Shown in pieces: positions 53,199 through 64,000 of a DNA stretch of 64,000 nt (position 1 is the stretch's first letter; each line of letters starts with the position of its first letter). The stretch spans positions 37,816,464-37,880,463 of the forward strand of contig NC_053139.1 in assembly GCF_016808335.1 (NCBI RefSeq). Reading direction: 5' to 3'. The translations under genes were made by a program, and so were the position numbers. The stretch is from Panicum virgatum. Taxonomy: Eukaryota; Streptophyta; Magnoliopsida; Poales; Poaceae. The notes below the pieces were generated by a model. It saw nothing but the letters and a program-made list of their open reading frames with translations, searched no databases and was not told the origin of the DNA.

Positions 53199-55942
53199 TG
53201 TAGGGTCGAGATGGCGGACTAGAGGGGGGGTGAATAGTCCTTTCTAAAACTAATTGCGCCGGCTAACCGAAACTTATGTGGAATTGAAACTATTCGCTTA
53301 GCCAAGACTTCACCCCTCTAACTATGACTCTAAGGCACCTCCAAAAAGATCTTACACAAAGCAAATGGAGTGCCAAGCTAGTAAGAGCTCTCCTAACAAT
53401 TCTAATGCCAAGTCATACAAGCCTAAGCACTAGTACTTCACAAACTGGGGGGGGATCTCCTACTCAATTCTAATGAGCAAAAGCACAAAGCCAAACCTAA
53501 GCTCACTAGATGCTCAAGGACAAAGATACACAATCCAAATCCAAGAGCTCAACTTGCTTAGCTACACAATCTAAGCAAGAGCAACTAGCTACACAAGCTA
53601 ACTAGTTACACTAGGATCTCTACTTCTAGCTACACAAGCAAGAAGATGATTAGCAAGCTACACAAGCTAACTAAACACTAGAGAGCAACTACACAAGCAC
53701 AAGAAATAGAAGAATGTAAATACAAGGCTTGTGATTTGGAGAAAGCAAACCACCGAGAAGAGTAGACAAGATTGACACGGTGATTTTTATCCCGAGGTTC
53801 ACTTGGTTGCCACCAAGCTAATCCCCGTTGAGACAAGCTCCAAGGTTGCCGCCGATCCTTTTGCTAGTGGTGACTCTCAAGTCACACTCTCCCACGTGGA
53901 GTGCTCACACCGAGCTCTAGCACATGATCCAGCCGGACCACTTGTTGCTCTTCACGTCTCGCTCAACTAGAGTTGCTCTTCGCGGCTCCCGCGGGATGAG
54001 CACAATACCCCTCACAATCTCTTCTCCGGAGCACCGCACAATCTTCTTGCGGGTTTCAACGGAGCCTCTTGCCACCAAGCCGTCTAGGAGGTGGCAACCT
54101 CCAAGAGTAACAAGCACACCGGCTTGCAACACGATCACCTAGTGCCACTCGATGCAATCTCTCAAAGCAATCGCACTAGAATCGCTCTCTCACTCGATCG
54201 GATGATTACTATCAAGTTAGAGTGAGTAGAGGGCTCTCAAGCACTCTCACACATGGACACCAAGTCCCCAAGGTGCTCAGCTGTCTCAAATGGCCGGCCA
54301 CACCCTCTATTTATAGAGGGAGGCCCCAAACTAGCCGTTACACTCAAATCCCGTGAAAACTGAGTTTTCGCAGACTGTCCGCCTCACAAAAATCGGACCG
54401 TCCGCCATTTAAAACCAACGGCTAGAACTGCAATGATTATGTGTCAGAGTCGACCGTTAGAGCCCCGGGCGGACTGTCCGCACCAATGGGGCGGACTGTC
54501 CGCGGTTCAAAACTTCGAACCAACCGATTTGCAAACGTCTCTGACTAAATCTGGAAGTTACCGGCGGACTGTCCGCTCCCCAGGGGCGGACTGTCCGCAG
54601 TTCAAAAGGTGAGCACACACAGAACCCGCAGTGTTTCTGTCCCAGAATTTTCAGTAGGAGGCGGACCGTCCGCCCTCAAGGACCGGACGGTCCGCAGTTC
54701 ATTTTGGATACCCAAGACAGAACAACCAAGTTTCTACGCCCGTTTCAGCTTTTAAAGGCGGACCGTCCGCCCCCATGGACCGGACGGTCCGCAGGTCATT
54801 TTGGACCACCAACAGAGCCAAAAACGATTCTGTTCGAGCTTATCCGAGATATCTGCGGACCGTCCGCTCCCCTTGAGCGGACCGTCCGCAGGTATAATTT
54901 CAGCAGAAATATACCTCGGTAAAACAGCCATAACTCTTAGCTCCGATGTCCAAATTAGGTGATCTTGGACTCTATGGAAAGCTAATTCAGAGGGCTACAC
55001 AACCCAACTAAATACTTGATCCAAAACACAATGGATCAAAGCAGTATTCCACTCCAAGAGACCACCTAATTTTCGGAGAAAGCCGAAAAACCTTTCTTGC
55101 TTCCCAAAGTTGATCAACATCAACTCCAACTATTTGTCCTTCGCAAATGTGCCAACACAACCACGTGAACAACACCATGTGCATGTGTGTTAGCATTTCA
55201 CAATTATTTTCAAAGGATTTTCACTTGATCTCACCACGCCACTCGATTCTAGCAACATCGCAATGTTAGATCACTCAAGTGGCACTAGATGACCGATATG
55301 CAAACAAGTTTGCCCCTCTTGATAGTACGGCCATCTATCCTAAATCCGGTCATGCACTTCTCTACACAATCTTTGACTGGTGAAATGAAATGCCTTACAA
55401 GTCATACCTTTGCCTTGCGTATTCTATTTCATCTTCCCAAATGTTGATGCCACACAAGCACCAAACTCCATCATGCCTTTTGATCATCATCATGAGTCAA
55501 CACTTGGCTTGATCTTTCTTGAATGATATGATCCACTCTATATTATCACATGACCTCTTTGGTCCATCGATCTTGACCTTGCTCGCTCTTCACCGTTGCC
55601 TCGGTCCATCGGCGCCAAATCTTGCCCAAGCTTCACCGCCTTGCGGTCCCTCGCTTCAATGCCTTGACTTGTCCTTCTCCATTGCAACCGGTCCTTCAAG
55701 CCAAGCCTTGTCTTGATCTTCTCCACTTTGGTCACATGACTCCATGTCATGTCCCATATGCAATGAGCTCCTCGATCACACTATATGAGCATAGCATCAA
55801 CCCTTAGCCATTTCTCCTCCATGGCACACGTTGCTCATACTAGTGTCTTTGTGTGGACTAATCTCCTGTGTATCTCAACATAAACACTTATTAGTCCACC
55901 TAAGTTGTCACTCAATTACCAAAACCAAACAAGGGCCTTTCA
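53199..55942 (-). repeat. 3' LTR of the gag-only element (complete)
   Basis: 2744 bp, starting TGTAGGGTCGAG and ending GGGCCTTTCA on the plus strand. It contains six pairs of GCGGACnGTCCGC palindromes (54370-54890). Confidence 0.9.
54370..54890. repeat. Phased array of paired palindromes in the LTR
   Basis: Twelve copies of GCGGAC(C/T/G)GTCCGC or one-base variants, arranged as six pairs. Centres by my count are 54376/54399, 54475/54497, 54570/54592, 54667/54689, 54764/54786 and 54861/54883. Spacing within a pair is 22-23; pair to pair it is 99, 95, 97, 97, 97. The spacer sequences are mostly unlike one another. The array is repeated at 61641-62160 in the other LTR. Confidence 0.9.
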
Positions 55943-55957
55943 ATCTCCCCCTTTTTG
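55943..55957 (-). other. Polypurine tract of the gag-only element
   Basis: The element strand reads AAAAAGGGGGAGAT directly before the 3' LTR start TGAAAGG, the expected position and composition. Confidence 0.85.
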
Positions 55958-58900
55958 GTAATTGATGACAACTCTACAAAGATATGAAAAATAAGCATAT
56001 TCCAAGCTAGCACTTCACACATGTGTAAATAGCTAACTTGGTTTGGATTTTATGTTTCTTATCCACCAATAAGACCACTTGTGAAATATTGGATAAGCAC
56101 CATAAAAATCCGACTTGGTAGTGATAACTCCCCCTACATGTGTGCTCAAAAGATTTGGTTTTAAACTCACACACATGCATAAATATGAAATTTGTGGGAT
56201 TGTTATCACTACTAAGTGATGCTAAGGTATATAGGATAAACCTTTGAAGCGTGATACCAATTTGAGTTGCATCCTTGAAGTTCATTCCTTAGCATCAATG
56301 AGTAACTAGACATTCATCAAAAACTCAAGATACCTCATGAGATCAACAATATTAGCAAAGCTCTTGATTCACTTGTAAAAAAAATGTCTAGCTACAATCT
56401 ATGCATGCTAGTTGTCAAATCATCAATCAAGTTCTATGACTAGCATACATCACACACAAGCAATGCATATATAAATTTTAAAACTTATGCAAATGCAAGC
56501 AAGCGCATGAATATGCACATATCAAATGCAAACAACCAAGTTCATGAGCTTGCTCCCCCTACTTGTGTGCTCCTCTTGTCCAAGAATATTGATCCTCCTC
56601 AATATTGCTCCTCTTGATCCATGTCCATGATTGCACTCTCATCTCATCTCCCCCTTTGTCATCCAAGGATAATTCATATCTTTGTTCATTTCTTTGTTCA
56701 TTTCTCTCCCCCTTTGTCATCAATGACCATAAAAAGGGCCGAAACCATATGAAATTTGTCATGTGAAGATCAATGGCTACCACTTGAATACCCCTTGTAG
56801 GCAATCATATGAAGCGCTTGTGGTTTGATACAAAGAGTTGGACTTGGGTAGATGGTTGAGTCTTGAATCTTCATTTTTGATGGACACTTTCAATTTGATT
56901 AAAATTGACACTACTTGTAAGAACATGTGAAAGCATGAAGACCATCTTGTAATGCCACATGTGGGATACTAGTAGGATTCTTGACCTTAATACCTTGTAG
57001 TGGGGCTCCTCCCCCTATGTCAAAGTGTTTGTCAATCTACTTGAATCTTGAGCTCTTCTTGATGAGGGTAGCTTTCTTGATTTGAATTGATCATTTAAAG
57101 TTGAGGATCACTTGTGGAACCACCATTGTTGCAATAGATCTACTTGAATGAATACCACTTGTATGACCATGTATATCACTTGTAGAGATATAGTGATATA
57201 CCATTTGTTGAATCTAGTATCACTTGTAAAATCATGATAGACCACTTTGTTGAATTTGACATTGATAATCAGTTCTTAAACTAGATTGTTTCCATGAGCT
57301 TCTTTCTCTTTGACTTGATCTAGACTACTTGCCCAAATAATTTAACTCGGTTTGAACCAATGACAAGCTTCTTCACACCTCATTCTAAGGGTTATCTTGA
57401 CAATGTTGAGTTAAACACTTGAAAGCTCATTTTTTAGATCAACTACTTGGGTTACTAGCTCATGAACATGTCATATGTTACCACTAGATCATATCAAGCA
57501 TAGAAGCAATAGTGGCATCATAAAACATTTCAAAATTATTTTATTTTTCATGAATGATCACTATATATGACTATATACACTAATCATGTCCTTAGCATAG
57601 TATGAATGCATATGTCAAGCAATTTCACCTTGCTATGTTGGAGTAGAGGATAGTCATTAGATTCCAATTTAGCTCTCCAACTAGCATCATGAAGTCCAAT
57701 TATAATAGCTTGGCGAAGACAATGAATACCAATATGAAAACCATTCTTCACCCATATGAAATGAATACCACTTATCATCAAATGCACTATCTTGTTGTGG
57801 TTGACTTGCTTCATCTCTTTGATCCTTGCTTGCATGAGAGAATATCATTTGAATATCACTTGAATTATCATGAATCTCTCTATGTTGGGTGTTGCTTGCT
57901 TTTCTTGATCTTCCAATTTAAGTACCAAAAATATGATAAGTACACACTATAATCAAATGGCTTTGTACTTAATACTTGTCATGCTTTTTGTCATGCTTCT
58001 AGCTCCTCTAAAAACCAAACCTAGGTTCCTCAACCACTTGTAACAATGATTTCAACTTGAGGACCTTTCAATTTAAGTGACTCAAGATCAATCCAATATT
58101 TGTCACTTTTCTGGCAGATTTTGTACCTCTCAAAGAATATGTCAAATCTCTCAAAGTACAAGTTGAATTGCCACGAAATTTTGTGGAGATGTGTGACACT
58201 AAGTCATATAGCAGCCATAAAAATTTGAGCTCCAATGCATTTCTAGATTGCTACCAGATTTCACATCTTCCTCATAGGTGTATGCTGAAAACTGCTGCAC
58301 ATGCATTGACAAGATCCACTCCAAAACCGAAGTATCCCTCATCATATTATCATGAAACTTGTACAGCAACTAGTATCATAAGTGTAGGGCATGCATACCA
58401 AATTTCAAGCCAGTCCAAATAGATTTGATCATCCAACTATGGCTGTCTTTTCAGCTTACTCAGATTTTCAATAAAGGATAGATTTTGAGCAATTGAGCTA
58501 TACTTCATAAAATTGAATCAAACTTGATGTTAACTTATTTGAATGAACTCACAAGACATATGTCTAATCATATCCCATAATGAATGTCATCTCATGATCA
58601 TATCCATTCAAACTAACTCAATTTTGATTACTAACCATTTAATCCATTCAATCATCTTGTAGCAAGCAACAAGAGCATATATATCCAATTCAAACATCTT
58701 ATATGCACCCAAAAGAATGTGATCAACTAGAGATATACCTTTATAGCTGATGATAAGTCTAGCTGTCAGGATCCTCCTTTCTGTTCATTCGCGGACTGTC
58801 CGCGATATCCTAGCGGACCGTCCGCCTTTGAATTTTCACACTGCCGCTCGACTGAAACTGCCTCTGGCAAATACTGCCCAACACAGGCGGACCGTCCGCG

Positions 58901-59561
58901 GTCCTTTGGCGGACCGTCCGCAGTGTATTTTTGCGATTGAGAACTTCTCTGGTGAACAAGTCCCATGAACGGCGGACTGTCCGACTCTTACCCGCGGACT
59001 GTCCGCACTACCAAAATTCAGACAGCCCAGAATTTTGCCAACTTTCACAATTTCAATTTTGAATTTGTATCATTGCTCATATAAAAATCTAAAAATCTCA
59101 AATCTTGCATGAAAACCTTCCAAAGACTCATATGAACAAGTTACAATAAGAATTCAAAAATAAAACGAGTAAAATCATGAAAACTCATAAATGGCTCAAA
59201 ATTGCTTCAAAAAATCAGAAAAATGAAACAAAGAGTATACATAAGAACCAAAAGTCATATGTACTAGTTTTCAAATCATTTTTAAGAAGTCAATGACATT
59301 TAACTCATTTTCCAATATGCAAAATAATTTTTCATCCAAAACAAGATTCAACTTAAATAAATTTGCAAGCCATCAAATATTTTCAATAAATCATCGCAAC
59401 TAGAAAAATATATTTGTATGTTGTAGTACTTGGACTTCATTGTTTTGACTTGACATTGGGATGAGAATAGCACTAGGCTTCAATTACTTGACTTAATCAC
59501 ATGATGAACAAGATAAAACCAATTGAGTCAAGCCTCCAATGTCATTGGTACCTACACACAT
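55958..59561 (-). other. Noncoding 3' internal region of the gag-only element
   Basis: 3.6 kb of A/T-rich DNA with no protease, integrase, reverse transcriptase or RNase H. It holds three more palindrome pairs at 58791-59006. Such a filler is normal in non-autonomous retrotransposons that use enzymes supplied by a partner element. Confidence 0.7.
58791..59006. repeat. Internal array of three palindrome pairs
   Basis: Centres at about 58797/58819, 58893/58915 and 58978/59000, with within-pair spacing 22 in all three and pair-to-pair 96 and 85. The motifs match those of the LTR arrays (GCGGACTGTCCGC and GCGGACCGTCCGC; one is cut short at 58983). Confidence 0.85.
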
Positions 59562-61610
59562 TTATCCACGTTTTGATGGTACCCAAACTAGGTTGGGTCC
59601 TCTCAAGTTAGGAGCAACATACTTTGGCAAAGCCTTAATATGAATAGCGGGATATTTTGTAATAGCAACAAATGAGGTACCATTACCATCCTTTCTAAGC
59701 ATAATATTTGCATCAATTGAAATAGGCTTAGAATTATTACCTAAAGGACATGAATAAGCCATGTGTCCCCTTTCCCGGCATAAGTAGCATCTTCTCTTTT
59801 GTGGAGCCTTTTCTTCCTTGCTCATTTGATGCTTCTCATTGCCTTGCTTCTCATTGTTTGCTTGAACCTTCTTCTCAAGCTTGTTTGGGCAACCCGAAGC
59901 TAGGTGACGCAATATTGCACAACTATGGCACTTGATGTGAGCATGTGGATTTTTCTCTTGAATCTTGTTCTTGCTCAACTTCTTGGCATCTTGAATGTGA
60001 GTTGGATGCCTTGCTCTTGCCTTGCCACCCCTTCTTGTTTTCTTTTTCATTATCTTCAAATCATCAACTTGGTCATCATGGTTGATCTTGACTTGAAGTT
60101 GGGGTGCCTTCTCTTGCTCAACTTGTGGCTTTGGTTGAGATTCTTGTTGCTTCACCAATTGCTTGGTTGGGCACATTGAGGTGAGGTGACCCCAAGTGCG
60201 GCACTTGAAGCATTTGACATATTTAAGCTTCTCTTCTTCTTTCTTCAACTTGAGCTTTTCTTTGTTGGGGCAACCATTTGCAAAGTGTCCCATCTCATGG
60301 CATTGAAAGCACATGAAATGAGATAGCTTCATTTCTTCTTGCTTCTTCATCTTCCTATTATATTTATTCTTGCCCCATTTCTTGCCTTTGGCTTTGCTCT
60401 TGTTGGAACCAATGCCACTCATGTCACCGAAACTTCTTTGATATTTTATTATGCTTTCAAGGGTGACTTTTGATTTTGTCCATCTCTCTATCTTGGTGCT
60501 CAAATACTTCACTTGACTTTGGATCTCTTTGTTTTCTTCTACAAGGTTAGTCTCATATTGCATAGTAGAAGAAGAACAAGCATCTATATTTGAAGTACAT
60601 GGCATAGACAATAAATTATCACATGAGGTGGATACATGTTTCTTGCCTACATCACAAGGGTTAGCAACATTTTGCAATTGATCCTTTGACCCATGTGATG
60701 AGCTCTCACTAGTTTTAATTATTTTATTAGAAAGCTTGTTAGTGAGTAAAGCATGGTCTAGTACCAAGTTCTCATGAGCAACACTAAGCTCCTCATGAGT
60801 TAATTTTAACTCCTCATGTGAATAACTCATGACATAAAGTAGATGCTTTTGTTGTTCACATGTGTCTTTGAGAAAAGAGTTTTCTTTTTCAAATTTGATT
60901 GTTTTGGCTAACACTTCCTCAAATAATTTGGTCATGCTAGCATATCTATTCAAGAGCTCATCATATGAATTAGGATCAATCACATTGCAATTTGATACCT
61001 TTGTGTCACCTTGTGACATGAAGCAATATGATGATGGAGATGAGCTTGAAGTATAAATATCATCCATGCATGAACTAATTTTATCAACAAGTGTGCTTGG
61101 AGTAGGATCATCATTTGTAACACTTGAATCATCACCATCAGTTATATCAAGTGACCTTGTTGTAGATTGATCATCATCATTATCATCATCATCACTTGAC
61201 CATGAGGTGGAGCAATCTTCCACAACTACCATGTTGTGAATGAGCTCACCATCCTCATGCACTTCCTCCTTGGCCTTAAAATCATCATCATCATCGGAGG
61301 CCGCCCCATATTTCTTATTGAGATAACTCCAAATCTCGTGGGCGGTTTTCATATCCATGATCTCACCAAGTATACAATTATGCAAAGATCTAAACAAAAT
61401 GTTAGTAGCTTGGATGTCTAGATCTAGGCATTTCTCTTGTGCTGGAGTTAGATTTCCTTCATCTAACACATGAGAAAAACCTACATCCACCATCCACCAC
61501 ATTTGAGGGCAAATAAATTTAAAATTGCATATCATCCAAGTTTTCCACCGTGTAAAGTGTGTGCCATCAAAAATGTGTGGACACTCAACATCTAACCCAT
61601 AAGTCGCCAT
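59562..61610 (-). CDS. gag: Gag protein with four CCHC zinc knuckles
   Basis: An intact 682-residue frame. Residues 1-95 form a copia-type gag domain (UBN2-like: HIFDGTHFTRWKTWMICNFK, then the TAHEIWSYLNKKYG block). An acidic Asp/Ser-rich linker and long coiled-coil stretches follow (about 210-400). Four zinc knuckles of the form C-x2-C-x4-H-x4-C are visible: CFQCHEMGHFANGC, CFKCRTWGHLTSMC, CHSCAILRHLASGC and CYLCRERGHMAYSC, spread over about residues 435-625 with Lys-rich linkers. They should bind RNA in the capsid. Most copia Gags have one to three. The frame ends TAG/TGA-terminated after WVPSKRG with no pol behind it. The ATG is 30 bases from a deletion junction with the 5' LTR. Confidence 0.88.
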   Translation of the reverse strand: MATYGLDVECPHIFDGTHFTRWKTWMICNFKFICPQMWWMVDVGFSHVLDEGNLTPAQEKCLDLDIQATNILFRSLHNCILGEIMDMKTAHEIWSYLNKKYGAASDDDDDFKAKEEVHEDGELIHNMVVVEDCSTSWSSDDDDNDDDQSTTRSLDITDGDDSSVTNDDPTPSTLVDKISSCMDDIYTSSSSPSSYCFMSQGDTKVSNCNVIDPNSYDELLNRYASMTKLFEEVLAKTIKFEKENSFLKDTCEQQKHLLYVMSYSHEELKLTHEELSVAHENLVLDHALLTNKLSNKIIKTSESSSHGSKDQLQNVANPCDVGKKHVSTSCDNLLSMPCTSNIDACSSSTMQYETNLVEENKEIQSQVKYLSTKIERWTKSKVTLESIIKYQRSFGDMSGIGSNKSKAKGKKWGKNKYNRKMKKQEEMKLSHFMCFQCHEMGHFANGCPNKEKLKLKKEEEKLKYVKCFKCRTWGHLTSMCPTKQLVKQQESQPKPQVEQEKAPQLQVKINHDDQVDDLKIMKKKTRRGGKARARHPTHIQDAKKLSKNKIQEKNPHAHIKCHSCAILRHLASGCPNKLEKKVQANNEKQGNEKHQMSKEEKAPQKRRCYLCRERGHMAYSCPLGNNSKPISIDANIMLRKDGNGTSFVAITKYPAIHIKALPKYVAPNLRGPNLVWVPSKRG

Positions 61611-61640
61611 CCTCTCGGGTCGGTAAGGACCACAAATGAG

Positions 61641-63211
61641 AGACTGTCCGCCTCACAAAAATCGGACCGTCCGCCATTTAAAACCAACGGCTAGAACTGC
61701 AATGATTATGTGTCAGAGTCGACCGTTAGAGCCCCGGGCGGACTGTCCGCGCCCATGGGGCGGACTGTCCGCGGTTCAAAACTTCGAACCAACCGATTTG
61801 CAAACGTCTCTGACTAAATCTGGAAGTTACCGGCGGACTGTCCGCTCCCCAGGGGCGGACTGTCCGCAGTTCAAAAGGTGAGCACACACAGAACCCGCAG
61901 TGTTTCTGTCCCAGAATTTTCAGTAGGAGGCGGACCGTCCGCCCTCAAGGACCGGACGGTCCGCAGTTCATTTTGGATACCCAAGACAGAACAACCAAGT
62001 TTCTACGCCCGTTTCAGCTTTTAAAGGCGGACCGTCCGCCCCCATGGACCGGACGGTCCGCAGGTCATTTTGGACCACCCACAGAGCCAAAAACGATTCT
62101 GTTCGAGCTTATCCGAGATAACTGCGGACCGTCCGCTCCCCTTGAGCGGACCGTCCGCAGGTATAATTTCAGCAGAAATGTACCTCGGTAAAACAGCCAT
62201 AACTCTTAGCTCCGATGTCCAAATTAGGTGATCTTGGACTCTATGGAAAGCTAATTCAGAGGGCTATACAACTCAACGGAATACTTGATCCAAAACACAA
62301 TGGATCAAAGCAGTATTCCACTCCAAGAGACCACCTAATTTCCGGAGAAAGCCGAAAAACCTTTCTTGCTTCCCAAAGTTGATCAACATCAACTCCAACT
62401 CTTTCTTCTTTGCAAATGTGCCAACACAACCACGTGAACAACACCATGTGCATGTGTGTTAGCATTTCACAATCATTTTCAAAGGATTTTCACTTGATCT
62501 CACCACGCCACTCGATTCTAGCAACATCGCAATGTTAGATCACTCAAGTGGCACTAGATGACCGATATGCAAACAAGTTTGCCCCTCTTGATAGTACGGC
62601 CATCTATCCTAAATCCGGTCATGCACTTCTCTACACAACCTTTGACCGGTGAAATGAAATGCCTTACAAGTCATACCTTTGCCTTACGCATTCCATTTCA
62701 TCTTCCCAAATGTTGATGCCACACAAGCACCAAACTCCATCAAGCCTTTTGATCATCATCATGAGTCAACACTTGGCTTGATCTTTCTTGAATGATATGA
62801 TCCACTCTATATTATCACATGACCTCTTTGGTCCATCGATCTTGACCTTACTCGCTCTTCACCGTTGCCTCGGTCCATCGGCGCCAAATCTTGCCCAAGC
62901 TTCACCGCCTTGCGGTCCCTCGCTTCAAAGCCTTGACTTGCCCTTCTCCATTGCAACCGGTCCTTCAAGCCAAGCCTTGTCTTGATCTTCTCCACTTTGG
63001 TCACATGACTCCATGGCATGTCCCATATGCAATGAGCTCCTCGATCACACTATATGAGCATAGCATCAACCCTTAGCCATTTCTCCTCCATGGCACACGT
63101 TGCTCATACTAGTGTCTTTGTGTGGACTAATCTCCTGTGTATCTCAACATAAATACTTATTAGTCCACCTAAGTTGTCACTCAATTACCAAAACCAAACA
63201 AGGGCCTTTCA
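61641..63211 (-). repeat. 5' LTR of the gag-only element (truncated)
   Basis: 1571 bp, colinear without indels with 54372-55942 and carrying about 26 substitutions by my count. The last 1173 bases of the LTR (in element sense) are missing. The six palindrome pairs are retained, at an offset of 7269 from the left LTR. Confidence 0.9.
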
Positions 63212-64000
63212 GCTGCACCATTGCCTCCGACGCCGACAGCCCGCCGCGGCATGGAGCCGTCATGCCCTCCAGCTGCAGCAGATCCCGACCCCATGGCACC
63301 AAAGTTGAGCTGCCGCCCACGAACGGAACCTGCCGCACCCGAGCCGCTCCCTGGCCGCGTGCCCGCGCCCCGGGCCGTTCGTGCGCACGCGTGTGCGTGC
63401 ACGCGCTCGCCGAGCCGCGACGCGTCGAGCCACGGCACCGGCCCGCCTGCCGCGCGCACACCGCCGCCGTTGACGCTGCACAGCGGCGGCGACTCCGGCA
63501 CAGCGCCGCCTGCAGCGGTCGCCGCCTGGCCGCAGCGTCGCGTCACCTCGCCGTGCGCGCCCGCCCCCCGTTGACGGCCGCACAGCGCCAAGCCAGCCCC
63601 ACCGCCATCAACTCGGTCGCCGGCCTCCGCCGCATCCCGCCAAACCTCTACCGCCTCTCACGCCTATAAAGGCCCCGGCGCTGCTCCTCCGCACCACATC
63701 CCCAGCCCGAGCTCCGCAGCCGCCTCCCTGACCTCCTAGCACCACTCCCGCCATTGCCGCCGCCGCGAGCACAGGCCACCGCGGAGCCCCCATCCCGCAG
63801 CACCGCAGCTCAAGCCGAGGTAGGCACTGGGATTCCCGAGCTCCCCATCTTCTTTTTCCCCGGATCCGGGCCGCCGTCGTGCCTTGCGGTGCCGCCGCCA
63901 CACTGACCAGGGTTGGCCGCCACCCACCGCCGTCGTACCACCTCCTGCGAGCCACCATCTCCCAAATCAACGGGAGGGATCGACCTCCCACGGCGGCCGC
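63212..64000. other. GC-rich flank right of the retrotransposon, partly open in minus frame
   Basis: On the minus strand an open frame from an ATG at 63591 runs to the insertion site and, if the inserted element and one target copy are ignored, is in frame with the ATG at 53192. It shows no domain. On the plus strand there is a TATA box at 63664 and a possible donor (GCCGAG followed by GTAGGC near 63822). A gene or another element probably continues past the window edge. Confidence 0.4.
63664..63672 (+). promoter_or_regulatory. Plus-strand TATA box near window end
   Basis: CTATAAAGG followed by a GC-rich, C-rich leader. The layout resembles a grass promoter or LTR promoter. The transcript would run off the window. 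Confidence 0.45.

Larger units (their letters stand above)
53199..63211 (-). mobile_element. Gag-only Sirevirus-like copia retrotransposon (TR-GAG type)
   Basis: This 10.0-kb element in minus orientation has a perfect 5-bp target duplication GCTGC (53194-53198 and 63212-63216). The 3' LTR is complete (53199-55942, TG..CA). The 5' LTR (61641-63211) keeps only the first 1571 bases and joins directly to DNA 30 bases before the gag ATG, so U5, primer-binding site and leader are missing. The polypurine tract is present beside the 3' LTR. Only Gag is encoded; 3.6 kb between gag and the 3' LTR has no protease, integrase or reverse transcriptase. About 26 differences in 1571 aligned bases (about 98.3% identity) make it younger than the Tat insertion. 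The palindrome arrays and the Gag type suggest the Sirevirus lineage (inference). Confidence 0.88.

Overview
This is nuclear DNA from a grass (Poaceae, probably panicoid). The evidence is spliced genes with GT-AG introns, a plant SPX1-type phosphate sensor, a plant VQ-motif protein, a eukaryotic tRNA-Pro, grass-type MITEs, and nested LTR retrotransposons of Tat (Ty3/gypsy) and Sirevirus-like (Ty1/copia) type. Nothing in it is bacterial. There are no operons, CRISPR arrays or rRNA genes. The reading was done by eye, so percentages are hand counts.

Layout. 1-7931 is degraded repeat DNA: a diverged direct duplication (578-1090 and 2792-3421), copia-LTR-like sequence (about 1213-2640 and 5090-6740), an AT-rich degenerate repeat field (about 3790-5085) and a (TTA)n microsatellite. 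7932-24059 is one complete 16.1-kb Tat-type Ty3/gypsy element lying on the minus strand. It has 1.4-kb LTRs that are about 96% identical. Its gag-pol stays in one frame but carries seven nonsense codons, all between protease and integrase. On its plus strand is a multi-exon antisense gene with its own TATA box.

24060-47133 is the low-copy part. It holds a FAR1-domain exon fragment, a tRNA-Pro(AGG), three clean MITEs (27110-27461; hAT at 29281-29436; Stowaway at 31083-31342), a VQ-motif gene (29616-30251), two tandem genes for RNA polymerase III subunit RPC6/C34 (36102-36881 and 38260-39069) and a three-exon SPX1-like gene (39895-43638) with two P1BS boxes upstream. A decayed copy of the last SPX exon sits between the two RPC6 genes, so the duplicated block was RPC6 plus the 3' end of SPX.

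47134-48531 is a complete hAT-type element with a perfect 8-bp target duplication that carries only a BED zinc-finger reading frame. 49884-53198 is most of a PIF/Harbinger element: a DDE transposase and a Myb/SANT-like partner, both with nonsense codons. It is cut by a 10-kb gag-only Sirevirus-like element (53199-63211) with a perfect 5-bp target duplication GCTGC. The last 0.8 kb is GC-rich and contains a plus-strand TATA box.

The strongest unusual signals are these: (1) pairs of GCGGAC-n-GTCCGC palindromes, about 22 bp apart within a pair and about 97 bp from pair to pair, with divergent spacers, in both LTRs and again inside the 53-63 kb element; (2) four tiny insertions that end in poly(A) and are flanked by perfect 12-18-bp direct repeats, which look like extreme retroposon stubs; (3) the RPC6-SPX1 block duplication; and (4) the antisense gene of the Tat element with its promoter.
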